A stretch of 64,000 nucleotides of DNA from Treponema sp. (GCA_009781635.1 WQXU01000010.1:42707-106706), one strand, 5' to 3'; numbered from the stretch's first letter, positions 15,335 through 24,979 are shown. A program made the numbers and translations. Notes: a model not told the origin generated them from the sequence alone.

Positions 15335-16068
15335 AATTCTGCCCTGAATAATCTGACAAATTCATCCGGGCTTATGTCTATGGCGCCGAGCCTGGCTTTG
15401 TAATCCAGCGGCATCCCCATATCAAAAAAACTGAATCCGTGTTCCTGTAAATAACGCGCGGCAAGGATTATCTGCACAGTTCCGGCATTATCTTCGTTAT
15501 AGAAGCCTGAGTAACTTGTATAGACCCTGCCGCAAACTATTCCAAACTCCCCGGCAGCCAGTTCTCCGTCACGGTAAAGCGCAAAGGAAGCCGGCCAGGG
15601 ATGCGCCCAGGGAGACAGGGATTGCTGCTCCTGGCCGTTTAAATCCCTTATTTTCTTTATGCAATCTACAAGCGGAGGGGTAAGCCAATCCGCGCCGTGT
15701 TTCTCCACACAGCGGTCAATAATATACTGAAAATCCGTATTTGCCCGCAGTTCGTATTTGCCCAGCAAACGGCGCACCGATTTTTTTACATGCAAATTTT
15801 CAAAGAAGAGGGCGGAACGTGTAAGATGCAGTTTTGGCAGCAAAATATACTGAGGTTCCCCTTCTCCTGCGGATATATTCATCGACATTACCAAAAAACC
15901 GGCTTCCATAAGCCTTGTGACAAAATCCGCGCTGAAATCCACGGCAATACAGAATTCCTCGTTATAATCTGTTGCAAGCATTGCATCAACAATATCATGG
16001 CAGTCATCTTCCGGTGAAATGTATAAGTATCCTGAGACTGTATATTTGAGATTCATGCGCTTGACCAT
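15331..16068 (-). CDS. aat: Leucyl/phenylalanyl-tRNA-protein transferase-like protein
   Basis: This 245-residue protein resembles Aat, which adds Leu or Phe from tRNA to N-terminal Lys/Arg of proteins for degradation by the N-end rule. Matching parts are LHLTRSALFFENLHVKKSVRR near residue 85, DFQYIIDRCVEKHGADWLTPPL near 115, the GNAT core YRDGELAAGEFGIVCGRVYTSYSGFYN and the ending DMGMPLDYKARLGAIDISPDEF. The classical WWSP start motif is not evident, so it may be a divergent treponemal version with altered substrate. It is convergent with the lspA set and divergent from rpmH. Confidence 0.72.
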   Translation of the reverse strand: MVKRMNLKYTVSGYLYISPEDDCHDIVDAMLATDYNEEFCIAVDFSADFVTRLMEAGFLVMSMNISAGEGEPQYILLPKLHLTRSALFFENLHVKKSVRRLLGKYELRANTDFQYIIDRCVEKHGADWLTPPLVDCIKKIRDLNGQEQQSLSPWAHPWPASFALYRDGELAAGEFGIVCGRVYTSYSGFYNEDNAGTVQIILAARYLQEHGFSFFDMGMPLDYKARLGAIDISPDEFVRLFRAEF

Positions 16069-16119
16069 ATTCCCTGTTTATTCTAAACTAAAATTCTGTT
16101 TTTGTTTATGAGAACCTTG

Positions 16120-16148
16120 GTTTGCCGGCAAGCCTTTTTGCGGCAAAC
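16120..16148 (+). promoter_or_regulatory. Leader hairpin of the rpmH operon
   Basis: GTTTGCC pairs with GGCAAAC with further partial pairing inside, about 24 bases before the rpmH ATG. It may be a leader control element of the ribosomal protein operon; there is no T-run behind it. Confidence 0.35.
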
Positions 16149-16171
16149 TTTATATATTAGGAGAAAATACC

Positions 16172-16327
16172 ATGAAACGTACTTATCAGCCCAGTAAGGT
16201 AAAGAGGAACCGTAAATTTGGTTTCCGCGCCCGTATGAAAACCAAGAGCGGGCGGCTTGTTTTGAAGCGCCGCAGGGCAAAAGGCAGAATTAAACTATCA
16301 GTTTCTGACGAGAAAAAGCCCTATTAG
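16172..16327 (+). CDS. rpmH: Ribosomal protein bL34
   Basis: Too short for the ORF track. ATGAAACGTACTTATCAGCC begins a 51-residue protein, [20 protein letters not shown]..., which matches bL34 of the large ribosomal subunit along its whole length. An AGGAG SD lies eight bases upstream. It heads the conserved rpmH-rnpA-yidD-yidC-jag cluster. The C-terminal tail [10 protein letters not shown] is a little longer than in many bacteria. Confidence 0.97.
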   Translation: MKRTYQPSKVKRNRKFGFRARMKTKSGRLVLKRRRAKGRIKLSVSDEKKPY

Positions 16328-16349
16328 TATTGATTATGCATCTGACAGC

Positions 16350-16772
16350 TTGTCAGAAAACCCCGCAGAGGGGGACAGAGTTTCTTTTCGCTTCAGGCGG
16401 GAAGAGCATTTAAAGGGAAGGAAGGAGATTCGGGAGGTTTTTAATAAAGGCAGAAGGTACGGATGCCGCGGCGCTAAACTTTTTGTGTTAAAGAACAATT
16501 TACAATATAACCGTATATGTTTTACCTTTGCCAAAATTACCAGAAAAGAGCAGCCGTCCTGGAACGCTGTATCCAGGAACCGGGCCAGAAGGCTTGGCCG
16601 TGAGTCATTCAGATTGATGAAAGACCGTCTTTTAAAAGGTCATGACTTCATTCTGCTTGTCTATCCCGGGGAAGCAAATGTTAAAAGTGAAAGACCTAAA
16701 AAGAAAATAATCCTTTCTGACAGGTTAAATCAACTTGAATCCCTTTTTATAAAAGCCGGTTTATTAAAATGA
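16350..16772 (+). CDS. rnpA: Ribonuclease P protein component
   Basis: This 140-residue basic protein binds RNase P RNA and helps mature tRNA 5' ends. Family features: [24 protein letters not shown] at the N-terminus and the RNR motif segment [19 protein letters not shown] (about residues 72-90). The only reasonable initiator in frame is a TTG at 16350, giving a slightly long N-terminus; the frame stays open upstream toward rpmH, so a non-standard start further left is possible. It overlaps yidD by four bases. Confidence 0.92.
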   Translation: MSENPAEGDRVSFRFRREEHLKGRKEIREVFNKGRRYGCRGAKLFVLKNNLQYNRICFTFAKITRKEQPSWNAVSRNRARRLGRESFRLMKDRLLKGHDFILLVYPGEANVKSERPKKKIILSDRLNQLESLFIKAGLLK

Positions 16773-17008
16773 AGAATATAGCGCTGGTTATTATCCGTTT
16801 TTATCAAAACGCAATTTCTCCCCATTTTCCGCCGGCTTGCAGGTATTATCCAAGCTGTTCAACCTATGCCTACGAGGCTGTAAGCAGGTTTGGTATTCTG
16901 CGCGGTTTTGTAATGGCTGTAAAACGGATTCTCAGATGTCATCCCTTTCATAAGGGCGGCTATGATCCAGTACCTGAGCAGACAGGGTGCGCCGGAAATT
17001 TACTTTAA
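16769..17008 (+). CDS. yidD: Membrane protein insertion efficiency factor YidD
   Basis: The 79-residue protein has the full YidD signature: [34 protein letters not shown] followed by [17 protein letters not shown]. It helps YidC insert membrane proteins. It overlaps the rnpA end by 4 bases (ATGA) and is 9 bases before yidC, the usual order. Confidence 0.96.
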   Translation: MKNIALVIIRFYQNAISPHFPPACRYYPSCSTYAYEAVSRFGILRGFVMAVKRILRCHPFHKGGYDPVPEQTGCAGNLL

Positions 17009-17017
17009 GGAAATAAA

Positions 17018-18886
17018 ATGGAAAGAAATACAATTTTGGCTGTTGTTTTATCCAGTATTGTTCTGATTGCTTCTTTTTTGATACAGGGCTATTTTGCAAC
17101 ACAACGTCAGCAGGCCTTAAGTGTTCAAATTCAGGAGCCTCAGGTAACAGCTGCAGAAACCGAACCCCAGCTTCAGGAAACTTCACCTGCGTTTCAAGCG
17201 GCGCCTGCATTGCAATCGGCGCCTGAACAGCAGTCAGCTTTTGCGGAAACCCCGGTTCAAATGGTGCCGCCGGAGAGCATTGAGCAATTATCGCAATTAC
17301 AGGGAAATAACGTTCCCCTTGAGTATGTTACTATAGATACTGAACTATTCACTGCCGTTTTGACAAATGCAGGCGGCGATATGGTTTCATTTAAATGGAA
17401 GGATGCAAGGAATAACACTTATGTAGATCTTATTCTTTCCGGCGACAATGAGGCGCGGGCTTTTTCCGTTGCTTTCGGCGATCATAACGCCCAGCCGATA
17501 ACATCCAATTTTCATGTAAGAAAATTATCAAATTATTCCGTGGAATTTTACCATGATTTTTTTTCACCTAACGCCAATTACGGTACTGACGGAAGGTTCA
17601 CTCTCAGAAAACGCTACGAATTTATCCCGAATGAATACATGTTCAGGCTCACAGTTTTCCTGGAAGGAGGTTTTTCCGTACCGGGCTTTAACTTTGCAGG
17701 AAACGCATATACATTGTCTTTTGGTCCGCAGATCGGCCCTCAGTTTGTCAAGCTAGATAACATATACGATTACCGTCATTACGACATTTTTACAAACGGC
17801 AGGCGCAGAACTGTAAAAGTTAACGATGTTATAGACAGCCGTCCGTCATGGGCTGCAATTACCGGAAAGTACTTTGCATTTATGGTAAGACCCCTGATTG
17901 CGCAGTACAGTATTATTTATTCTGATAAGGCGGAAGCGGGACTTGTTTCGGCTTCCAGGCTTAATATAGTGCGGCCTGCTGTAAATGTGTCGCAAATGGA
18001 AGATGTTTATCAATTTTATCTTGGGCCGAAAACCCAGGAAATTCTTGCCAATTACAATACCGGCAGAAACGAGTTTGGCATAAGGGATGCAAGCCTTAAC
18101 GAAGTAGCAAGCTCGCGCGGTTTTTGGGGAATATTCTCACCGCTGGAAAAGCTGTTAAAATGGCTGCTGCTTTTATTTTACGGGATTGTTCAGAACTACG
18201 GTATTGCAATTATTCTGCTGACATTGCTGATTAAAATTCTTTTCTTCCCCTTAACCAAAAAAGGATCGGAAGCCACATTGCGGATGCAGGCTCTTGCGCC
18301 CAGGATTAAGGAAATACAGGATAAGTATAAAAACAATCCGCAGAAATTACGGGCGGAGATGGGCAATTTTTATCAGCAGGAAGGTTATAACCCAGTTTCC
18401 GGATGCCTTCCCATGCTGCTTCAGCTGCCGATATTTATCGCCATGTATAATCTTTTTAACAATCATTTTGATCTTCGCGGCGCAGGGTTTATTCCCGGAT
18501 GGATACCGGATCTTTCGGTTCCCGAATATATTGTGCAATTTCAGGACTTCAGAGTACCCATTTTCGGCTGGACAGCGTTAAGAGTCCTGCCGTTTATTTA
18601 TGTTGGTTCGCAGCTGCTCTACGGCAAGGTAACCCAGATGCCGGGACAGCAGTCCAACAACCAGATGAAGATGATGTTATACGTCATGCCAATTGTTTTC
18701 TTTTTCATTCTTTACGATGTGCCGTCCGGGCTTTTGATATACTGGATTTTCTCAAACCTTTTAACGCTGGCCCAGCAGCTTGTCATTAACAAGTATGTTA
18801 TCAAAAAGAAAGCCGCACTTGAAAAGGCCCAGGCCGAACAGGAGCCCAAAATTGCTCCCGGTAAAAAGAAGAAAAAGAATTTTTAA
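17018..18886 (+). CDS. yidC: Membrane protein insertase YidC
   Basis: This 622-residue protein inserts and folds inner-membrane proteins with or without SecYEG. It has an N-terminal membrane anchor (6-24), a Gln/Pro-rich linker (30-85), a large periplasmic P1 beta domain (about 90-365) typical of Gram-negative-type YidC, and the five-helix core with ILLTLLIKILFFPLTKKGSEATLRMQAL, GCLPMLLQLPIFIAMYNLF and LLIYWIFSNLLTLAQQ. The basic tail (KKKKKNF) may contact the ribosome. SD AAGG lies before the ATG. Confidence 0.96.
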   Translation: MERNTILAVVLSSIVLIASFLIQGYFATQRQQALSVQIQEPQVTAAETEPQLQETSPAFQAAPALQSAPEQQSAFAETPVQMVPPESIEQLSQLQGNNVPLEYVTIDTELFTAVLTNAGGDMVSFKWKDARNNTYVDLILSGDNEARAFSVAFGDHNAQPITSNFHVRKLSNYSVEFYHDFFSPNANYGTDGRFTLRKRYEFIPNEYMFRLTVFLEGGFSVPGFNFAGNAYTLSFGPQIGPQFVKLDNIYDYRHYDIFTNGRRRTVKVNDVIDSRPSWAAITGKYFAFMVRPLIAQYSIIYSDKAEAGLVSASRLNIVRPAVNVSQMEDVYQFYLGPKTQEILANYNTGRNEFGIRDASLNEVASSRGFWGIFSPLEKLLKWLLLLFYGIVQNYGIAIILLTLLIKILFFPLTKKGSEATLRMQALAPRIKEIQDKYKNNPQKLRAEMGNFYQQEGYNPVSGCLPMLLQLPIFIAMYNLFNNHFDLRGAGFIPGWIPDLSVPEYIVQFQDFRVPIFGWTALRVLPFIYVGSQLLYGKVTQMPGQQSNNQMKMMLYVMPIVFFFILYDVPSGLLIYWIFSNLLTLAQQLVINKYVIKKKAALEKAQAEQEPKIAPGKKKKKNF

Positions 18887-18924
18887 TTACAGAATCATGG
18901 TTCTGCGCAGCATGAATTAAATTA

Positions 18925-18945
18925 CCTGATCGTTATGCGATCAGG
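18925..18945 (+). promoter_or_regulatory. Intercistronic hairpin yidC-jag
   Basis: CCTGATCG-ttatg-CGATCAGG is a perfect 8-bp stem 24 bases before jag, preceded by a weaker CAGAA/TTCTG stem. With no T-run it is more likely an RNA processing or stability site than a terminator. Confidence 0.45.
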
Positions 18946-18968
18946 AATTAGATAAGGAGATTACATAG

Positions 18969-19721
18969 ATGGAATTTGAATTTGAAGGCCGTACAGAGAA
19001 AGAAGCAATTGACAGAGCGGCAGGTGAACTGGGTCTTGAAAAAGACGATTTTGATGTTGAAATTCTTGAAACCCAAAAAAGCGGTTTATTCAAGAAAGGC
19101 TTAGTGCGGATTAGAGTCCATGTTGGAAATTTCGCAAGCTCTTTTAAACCGTCTTCGCGCCCTGCGGAAGGCAACTCATATGCCGGCGGCGGCATGGACA
19201 GGGATCGCATAGGAGGCCCTGCAAGCAAAGTGGTTTTCGGGGAGCCTGCTCCCCAGAACGAGTTTGAAGAAAAGATGATAGAGTTCACATCCGGTTTGAT
19301 AGACCGCATGGGTTATCCCGGCAAGGCTTCTATTCTGTTTCGTGATAAAAACAAGCTTGGAATTAAAATCGATTCCGGGCATTCATCAATATTAATTGGT
19401 AAAAAAGGCAAAAACCTTGACGCATTGCAGCTTCTGTTAAATATTTATGCAGGAAGGCTTGGCAAGGAAGAAACCCGCATAATTCTTGATACAGAAAATT
19501 ACCGCATACGCCGTGAAGAATCGCTTGTGCGCCTTGCCTACAATGTGGCGGAGAAAGTCCGCGAGAGCCGCGGCTCTGTATTATTGGAACCGATGAATCC
19601 CTTCGACAGGTGGCTTATACATACAACACTAAATGATATCGGCGATGTTGAAACCAAAAGCGAGGGAGATGGTTTATATAAACAGGTAAGGGTATTCTAC
19701 AGGGGATTAAAACAGGGTTGA
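18969..19721 (+). CDS. jag: Jag/KhpB RNA-binding protein (Jag-N, KH, R3H)
   Basis: This 250-residue cytoplasmic protein has the Jag N-terminal domain MEFEFEGRTEKEAIDRAAGELGL (1-50), a variable linker, a KH domain with SSILIGKKGKNLDALQLLLN (about 140-165), and a C-terminal R3H domain with MNPFDRWLIHTTLND. KhpB/EloR proteins bind small RNAs and affect cell elongation in Firmicutes. Its position right after yidC is the conserved one. SD AAGGAG precedes the ATG. Confidence 0.93.
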   Translation: MEFEFEGRTEKEAIDRAAGELGLEKDDFDVEILETQKSGLFKKGLVRIRVHVGNFASSFKPSSRPAEGNSYAGGGMDRDRIGGPASKVVFGEPAPQNEFEEKMIEFTSGLIDRMGYPGKASILFRDKNKLGIKIDSGHSSILIGKKGKNLDALQLLLNIYAGRLGKEETRIILDTENYRIRREESLVRLAYNVAEKVRESRGSVLLEPMNPFDRWLIHTTLNDIGDVETKSEGDGLYKQVRVFYRGLKQG

Positions 19722-19730
19722 TGTAAATTA

Positions 19731-20534
19731 ATGAAAAGTATTATTTTACCGGTTATTATTTTCTCTTTTACTGCCTTCTCTGCGTTTTCTGCGCCGCTGG
19801 AGAGCCTTGTATCTGCCGCTCATGCGGCGCAGCTTCGTTCCAGCGGCGAAATTGTAATGCAGACTCAGCTGAGGAACCCTGTTCCCGGACTGGTTCCCAA
19901 TAATAGCGATTTAAGGCGGCATGTTAATGCCGTAATGAGCTCTTTAAATCCCGGCACAATTGTAGAAGCCCTGTGCTTGTATAAAAAACCGGCTCCCTTT
20001 CATACATCTGTAAACAGCTGGGATGCAGAGCAGAAAACAGGCGTTTTTAACCAGATGCTTGCCATAAGCACTCTTACAGGCACCCAATATTATTCTGCAA
20101 GCCGCAATACAATGCGGACATTCTATGAAAGCTCTGTCATTATAGACGGGCCGTCAACCAGAAATCCGCTTGCGGATCCTGTCTTTTCCCAGCCTCCGGC
20201 AGCGCTGAGCCTCTATGCAAGGCAGAAAGATCTTACCTTTGGAGATAATATTTACCGGTATGACTGTGTAAATACAAGAGATGCCGTCTTTTTTACCCAG
20301 GAAAATGTTACATCGTTAAATTACGGAATAATCCCGGCAGTGGGAAGAGGTAATCTAAGATCGATAGTAGCTGTCATTGATTGCGGCGATTCAATTTTAA
20401 TTTACATTGTTTCCATGGCAAGGACATTTTCTGTTCCCGGTATTGGAGAGAGAATCACAAATTCCTTCAGTAACAGGACAGAAGCTGTATTAAAATGGCT
20501 TACAGGCAGATTGGACAGGGAATTATTCAATTAG
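19731..20534 (+). CDS. Secreted protein of unknown function (DUF6675-like)
   Basis: The 267-residue product begins with a signal peptide (MKSIILPVIIFSFTAFSAFSA, likely cleaved after SAFSA or nearby), so it is exported. The body contains LNPGTIVEALCLYKKP, TLTGTQYYSASRNTMRTFYESS and KDLTFGDNIYRYDCVNTRDAVFF and resembles a treponemal family of periplasmic proteins sometimes listed as DUF6675; that label is tentative. No catalytic motif is evident. It follows jag by 10 bases and probably shares its transcript, an arrangement I recall from other treponemes but cannot verify here. Confidence 0.7.
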   Translation: MKSIILPVIIFSFTAFSAFSAPLESLVSAAHAAQLRSSGEIVMQTQLRNPVPGLVPNNSDLRRHVNAVMSSLNPGTIVEALCLYKKPAPFHTSVNSWDAEQKTGVFNQMLAISTLTGTQYYSASRNTMRTFYESSVIIDGPSTRNPLADPVFSQPPAALSLYARQKDLTFGDNIYRYDCVNTRDAVFFTQENVTSLNYGIIPAVGRGNLRSIVAVIDCGDSILIYIVSMARTFSVPGIGERITNSFSNRTEAVLKWLTGRLDRELFN

Positions 20535-20829
20535 TGATTAGTAACAGGCTTTACGGACAGACGCCAATCAGGCTTATAAAAGAAATACAGTCTCAGGTTT
20601 AAATGTTGTTATTTTAAATATATTTAGTTATTTCATTTCCATTTTCCCGGGAATTATGTTATCATATATAATAACGGCTGATTATTCTGCAAAAGGCATG
20701 TATTGTCAGATTTTTGTAAGAATTAAATGTTTGATTGCCGAAAATTAACAAAGGCTTGTTCAAAGGAGCGGCGGATTAGTTCGCATTTCTTATAAAGCTT
20801 TATAATTATGTAATTAAGGACGGGTTGAT
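20535..20829. other. Intergenic leader of the DHH gene
   Basis: This gap of 295 bases is AT-rich and contains no ORF or recognisable RNA. An AAGGA SD lies just before the ATG at 20830. Several TATAAT-like boxes (for example tatataata near 20665) could serve as promoters, but none has a convincing -35. Confidence 0.35.
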
Positions 20830-21738
20830 ATGAGATTATTTACCAGATCTGACTTTGACGGTTTAGCCTGCGGTGCGCTTTTATCATATTTAGGACTAAT
20901 TAATGAATGGAAATTTGTCCATCCCAAAGATATCCAGGATGGTTTGGTTGAAGCGACAGACAATGATATTCTGGCAAATATTCCTTATATAAAAGGCTGC
21001 AAACTCTGGTTTGATCATCATTCAAGCGAATCTGAGCGTATGGGTGTAAATTCGTATTTTGAAGGCGTTTCAAAACAGGCTCCAAGCTGCGCAAGGGTTA
21101 TTTACGAATATTACGGCGGTGATGCGAAATTGGGGCGGTTTGCGGAAATGATCCATTATGTCGATAAAGTGGACGCCGGCGATTTAACCACTGATGAAAT
21201 TCTCGATCCAAAGGGCTGGATACTCCTTGGGTTTATCATGGATCCGCGTACCGGTCTTGGCCGTTTCCGCAATTTTACAATCAGTAATTATGATTTAATG
21301 ACAAGCCTTGCCAAGGCGTGCTCGGAAAAATCAATAAGCGAAATAATGAACATGCCGGATGTCAAAGAGCGCCTCGATCTGTATTATCAGCAAAGGGATC
21401 TTTTCACGGAAATGGTTAAAAGCCATGCAAAAGTTTCGGGCAGTGTCGTCGTTGTGGATCTGCGGGATGTAGATACTATCTTTGCCGGAAACAGGTTTAT
21501 TATCTACACGCTTTATCCTGAACAGAATATTTCCATGTGGATTGTAGACGGCCGCAATAAATCAAATGTAGCAATTACAATTGGCTACAGTATTGTTAAC
21601 CGCACATGCAATGTTGATGTCGGCTCAATGCTGCTTTCCTACGGCGGCGGCGGTCATAAACAGGTTGGTACCTGTCAGGTATCCTATGATGATGCAGACA
21701 GAATTATTGCGGAAATAATGGAACGAATCAAAGGTTAA
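20830..21738 (+). CDS. DHH-family phosphoesterase (exopolyphosphatase-like)
   Basis: This 302-residue protein has the DHH superfamily metal motifs: TRSDFDGLACGALL at the N-terminus, LWFDHHSSES near residue 60, HYVDKVDAGDL near 108, and the C-terminal DHHA1 signature MLLSYGGGGHKQVGTCQ near 275. Members hydrolyse short oligonucleotides, cyclic dinucleotides, pAp or polyphosphate; the substrate cannot be fixed from sequence. The DHH motif reads FDHH. It may be linked to the c-di-nucleotide-type HD protein that follows. Confidence 0.85.
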   Translation: MRLFTRSDFDGLACGALLSYLGLINEWKFVHPKDIQDGLVEATDNDILANIPYIKGCKLWFDHHSSESERMGVNSYFEGVSKQAPSCARVIYEYYGGDAKLGRFAEMIHYVDKVDAGDLTTDEILDPKGWILLGFIMDPRTGLGRFRNFTISNYDLMTSLAKACSEKSISEIMNMPDVKERLDLYYQQRDLFTEMVKSHAKVSGSVVVVDLRDVDTIFAGNRFIIYTLYPEQNISMWIVDGRNKSNVAITIGYSIVNRTCNVDVGSMLLSYGGGGHKQVGTCQVSYDDADRIIAEIMERIKG

Positions 21739-21871
21739 TTAATTTTATACTAAGTTGTTATGGAATCGCAGTTCTTCGGTTCGTAAGTTTTGGTACGGTT
21801 GCTCTGGATATAAATAAAAGAGCAGAGAATTTCTTTTAGGAAGTTTATTCCGGATTTTACGGCAAATCCAG

Positions 21872-21899
21872 TTGCAAATGTAGTTAATAATTGTATAAT
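21872..21899 (+). promoter_or_regulatory. HD-domain gene promoter (leaderless)
   Basis: TTGCAA (21872-21877), 16-base spacer, consensus TATAAT (21894-21899), eight bases to the ATG at 21908. The predicted mRNA has a leader of zero to two bases. Confidence 0.65.
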
Positions 21900-21907
21900 A
21901 TTAAGGT

Positions 21908-23356
21908 ATGTTAGAAAAAGAAGTTACAATTCTCCTTTCAAAAATATTAACGCAGCAAGGCACAAAGGGTAATAACTTAAACTATATAGATATAATCCAG
22001 GAAGAAGAAATACCGGTTTTATGCGTAAATAAAGCTGCGCAGAAAAAACGGCTTATGCCTTTTAAAACCTTATTTGATAATAATAATGATTTCTGGCACA
22101 TGAGCGGAAGCTGGGAATATTATCTTACAGAAGAAGGCTACAACAAACTAAAGAGCAAACTGCTTGAAAAGCGTCCTGACTGGAATGTGCAGAAAAAACC
22201 GGAAGAAAAAAAAGAAAAAGCCGCAGAACCTGCAGCCGGCGTCAAAATGGAAATGGGATTTGGAAGCGAGTACAAAACCTACGCGGAAATGACTGCCAAA
22301 GAAAAAATTGAATGTCTTAACAATGATAAAAACAGATTAAATGAAATTCTTTTAAGTAAAACAAAAGACAATGCTGTAGTAACAGAGGTTCTTGTAGACA
22401 CAACCAAAGACGCCGCAATGATTAACCATGCAACCATTGAAGAAGCCATAAACCTTGCAGATGATGAAGCGAAGAAACTTACGCAGGATTTGGTTGATTC
22501 CACGCAGGAAATGGTAAAATCATCCGCGCAGCTTATATCGGAAAATGTTTTCAGCAATGAATTGATGAACACGCTGGTGGAAAAATCCAACGGCACAATC
22601 ATTCAGCATATGACCCGCGTTTATCTTAACGGTATTGCATTTCTTTCGTATTATAACAACCTTGTATCAACATCCAGCGCTATACAGAGGCTGCGTATTT
22701 CATTTGCAACAAAATACCGGACGTTTTATCACAAGCTGCTTCCGCATATGAATTTGGACGATATTGTTCTGGAGCGCGTATTTTACAGAGGCATGAGAGC
22801 CATTCCGCCGGAGCTTTACTTTAAATGGGCAGTAGGTTTTCTTATTCACGATATCGGCAAGGCGGGCGCTGTTGAATACCACGAAGGCGAGGCATTGTAC
22901 GACCGCAAAATTGTAATTGACCATGTAAAGCAGGGATACAAGTCCATCATGACAAAGACAAATTATCCCATGGAAGCCAGCCTTATGACCGGGTATCACC
23001 ACGAGTATTACGGAGATGTCGATGGCTATGGATATTTCCGCGCCTATCTTCAGCAGTATAAAAAGGCAAACCCGGATGCCAAACAGGACTACTGCATTAC
23101 GTACGAACTGGAACCAATCCTGGATTATCAGGCGCTTGCATATTTTCCCGCAAAAGTTCTGGAAATAATCGATGTGTATGACAGCGTAACAGATCCTCTC
23201 AGGACTTACAGAAAAGCCCTGTCATCCGAAGAGGCTCTTAATATGATGAAAGAGCAATTTGTTGAAAAGCAGGCAAAGATAGACGCAATTTTATTTGATA
23301 TTTTTTCTACTTTTATCCGCGAAAAAAATAAACAAGGCCTTAAGCAGAGCGCTTAA
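21908..23356 (+). CDS. HD-domain phosphohydrolase (degenerate HD-GYP type)
   Basis: The 482-residue protein has an N-terminal region with a winged-helix-like YLTEEGYNKLKSKLLEK part and a charged linker (about 90-115), a helical middle, and a C-terminal HD domain with FLIHDIGKAGAVEYHEG near 310, DHVKQGY and TGYHHEYYGDVDGYGYF near 365. The HDIGK and HHE metal ligands of HD-GYP c-di-GMP phosphodiesterases are present, but the GYP loop reads GYGYF. It could still hydrolyse c-di-GMP or act as a sensor. Its stop is 3 bases from the end of convergent glyA. Confidence 0.8.
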   Translation: MLEKEVTILLSKILTQQGTKGNNLNYIDIIQEEEIPVLCVNKAAQKKRLMPFKTLFDNNNDFWHMSGSWEYYLTEEGYNKLKSKLLEKRPDWNVQKKPEEKKEKAAEPAAGVKMEMGFGSEYKTYAEMTAKEKIECLNNDKNRLNEILLSKTKDNAVVTEVLVDTTKDAAMINHATIEEAINLADDEAKKLTQDLVDSTQEMVKSSAQLISENVFSNELMNTLVEKSNGTIIQHMTRVYLNGIAFLSYYNNLVSTSSAIQRLRISFATKYRTFYHKLLPHMNLDDIVLERVFYRGMRAIPPELYFKWAVGFLIHDIGKAGAVEYHEGEALYDRKIVIDHVKQGYKSIMTKTNYPMEASLMTGYHHEYYGDVDGYGYFRAYLQQYKKANPDAKQDYCITYELEPILDYQALAYFPAKVLEIIDVYDSVTDPLRTYRKALSSEEALNMMKEQFVEKQAKIDAILFDIFSTFIREKNKQGLKQSA

Positions 23357-23359
23357 ACC

Positions 23360-24874
23360 TTAGCAAAAATGTTCTTTTAAAAACTCCAAATTCAACTGCG
23401 GATACACAGGGTGTTTTTCCATTATGGCTTTTACGCGCGCGTGAACATCGTTTTTTACGGCGCTGTCCAAAACGTACTTTGCCTTGCTGTTTTTGGAAGG
23501 ATCTTTTTCGTTCTTTGCCTGGGTTGTTCCTTTTATGACCTTTGCTATTAATTCTCCAAGCTCTGTCATTTCCGCTTCTGTCATGCCAAGCGTGGTGACT
23601 GCGGCAGTTCCCACCCTGATACCCGATGTATACCACGGGCCGTTGGGATCGCGCGGAAGACTGTTGCGGTTTAATGTTATGTGACACTCGTGCAGCGCGC
23701 TTTCCGCCTGCCTGCCTGTAAGTCCTGCCTTGTGAACATTTACAAGTATAAGGTGGTTGTCCGTGCCGCCTGTAAGAACATCAAGCCCGTGTTTAATGCA
23801 CGAAGCTGCAAGGGCCTTGCAATTATCAGCAACTTTCTGAGAATACTGACGGAATTCCGGGGCTGCAGCTTCGCGGAAAGCGATTGCCTTTGCAGCTATC
23901 ACATGAGGCAGCGGGCCGCCCATTGTAAGGGGGCATCCCTTGTCCAGCGCTTCTGCAAACTCGTTTGTGGACAGCACAAGTCCGGCGCGCGGGCCGCGTA
24001 AAGTTTTGTGCGTTGTGCTTGTTACAACATGCGCCCATGGAACAGGATCGTATTCGCCGGTAAAAACTTTCCCTGCGACAAGGCCTGCAAAGTGCGCCAT
24101 GTCTACCATAAAGACAGCTCCCGCCTTGTCGGCAATTTCCCTCATGCGTTTAAAATCGATCTTCCGCGGGTAGGCGGAATAGCCTGCCAGCAGAATAAGC
24201 GGGCGCACTTCCATTGCCTGTTTTTCAATATCATCGTAATCGAGCATTCCGTTTTCGGCGGATACTGAATAACCGTAAAAATCGAACATTCTCCCGGAAA
24301 GATTATGACGGTAGCCATGCGTTAAATGACCGCCGGAATAGTAGTCCAGTCCCAAAAGACGCTGATTGCCGAAAGAAGCCCTGAGCTCATTCCATTTGGA
24401 ATCGTCAAGCTTGTAGAGATTTGTCTCGTTCCATTTTTCCATTGCAGGGTTTTCAACCCGCGTGCTTAAAATCGCCCAGTATGCAAGAAGGTTGGCATCA
24501 GCTCCGCAGTGTGCCTGCACGTTGGCGTATTGAGCGCCGAAGAGTTTGCAGGCTTCCTGCGAGGCAAGCGTTTCGATTGCATCGACATTTTCATTTCCGG
24601 CATAAAAACGGTGATATGGAACACCCTCGGCATATTTATCGGTTAAAAGATTGCCCATTGCAAGCTGCACTGCCATGGAACAGTAATTTTCGCTTGCAAT
24701 AAGTTTTACGCGCTTTCTCTGGTTTTCCAGTTCTTTAACAATGGAGGAAGCAATTTCGGGGGTTACTTTGGAAACTTCTGACAGACTGCAGACATAGGCC
24801 AGCATATCAGCATCGATTTTATCAGGGGAAATATTGGCTATATATGCCGCAACCGGATTTGATTTCATGAGCAT
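23360..24874 (-). CDS. glyA: Serine hydroxymethyltransferase, long form
   Basis: Converts serine and tetrahydrofolate to glycine and methylene-THF using PLP. Core motifs are LIASENYCS near residue 58, MVDMAHFAGLVAG near 256, and the PLP-lysine segment VVTSTTHKTLRGPRAG. At 504 residues it is longer than the usual 415-430: there is an N-terminal extension and an insertion around residues 140-185 (AILSTRVENPAMEKW...), as in the treponemal and chlamydial GlyA subgroup. The first ATG (24874) has AAGG upstream; a second ATG follows two codons later. Convergent with the HD gene, divergent from the cyclase. Confidence 0.95.
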   Translation of the reverse strand: MLMKSNPVAAYIANISPDKIDADMLAYVCSLSEVSKVTPEIASSIVKELENQRKRVKLIASENYCSMAVQLAMGNLLTDKYAEGVPYHRFYAGNENVDAIETLASQEACKLFGAQYANVQAHCGADANLLAYWAILSTRVENPAMEKWNETNLYKLDDSKWNELRASFGNQRLLGLDYYSGGHLTHGYRHNLSGRMFDFYGYSVSAENGMLDYDDIEKQAMEVRPLILLAGYSAYPRKIDFKRMREIADKAGAVFMVDMAHFAGLVAGKVFTGEYDPVPWAHVVTSTTHKTLRGPRAGLVLSTNEFAEALDKGCPLTMGGPLPHVIAAKAIAFREAAAPEFRQYSQKVADNCKALAASCIKHGLDVLTGGTDNHLILVNVHKAGLTGRQAESALHECHITLNRNSLPRDPNGPWYTSGIRVGTAAVTTLGMTEAEMTELGELIAKVIKGTTQAKNEKDPSKNSKAKYVLDSAVKNDVHARVKAIMEKHPVYPQLNLEFLKEHFC

Positions 24875-24979
24875 ATGTTACCTTAAAAGAGGCAGCATTT
24901 TCAAGGCTGAAAAGCGGCAAACTTTTTTTAATATGTTATTAACCGAATGAAATACGGAATATAAACGAAATAGTTAACA

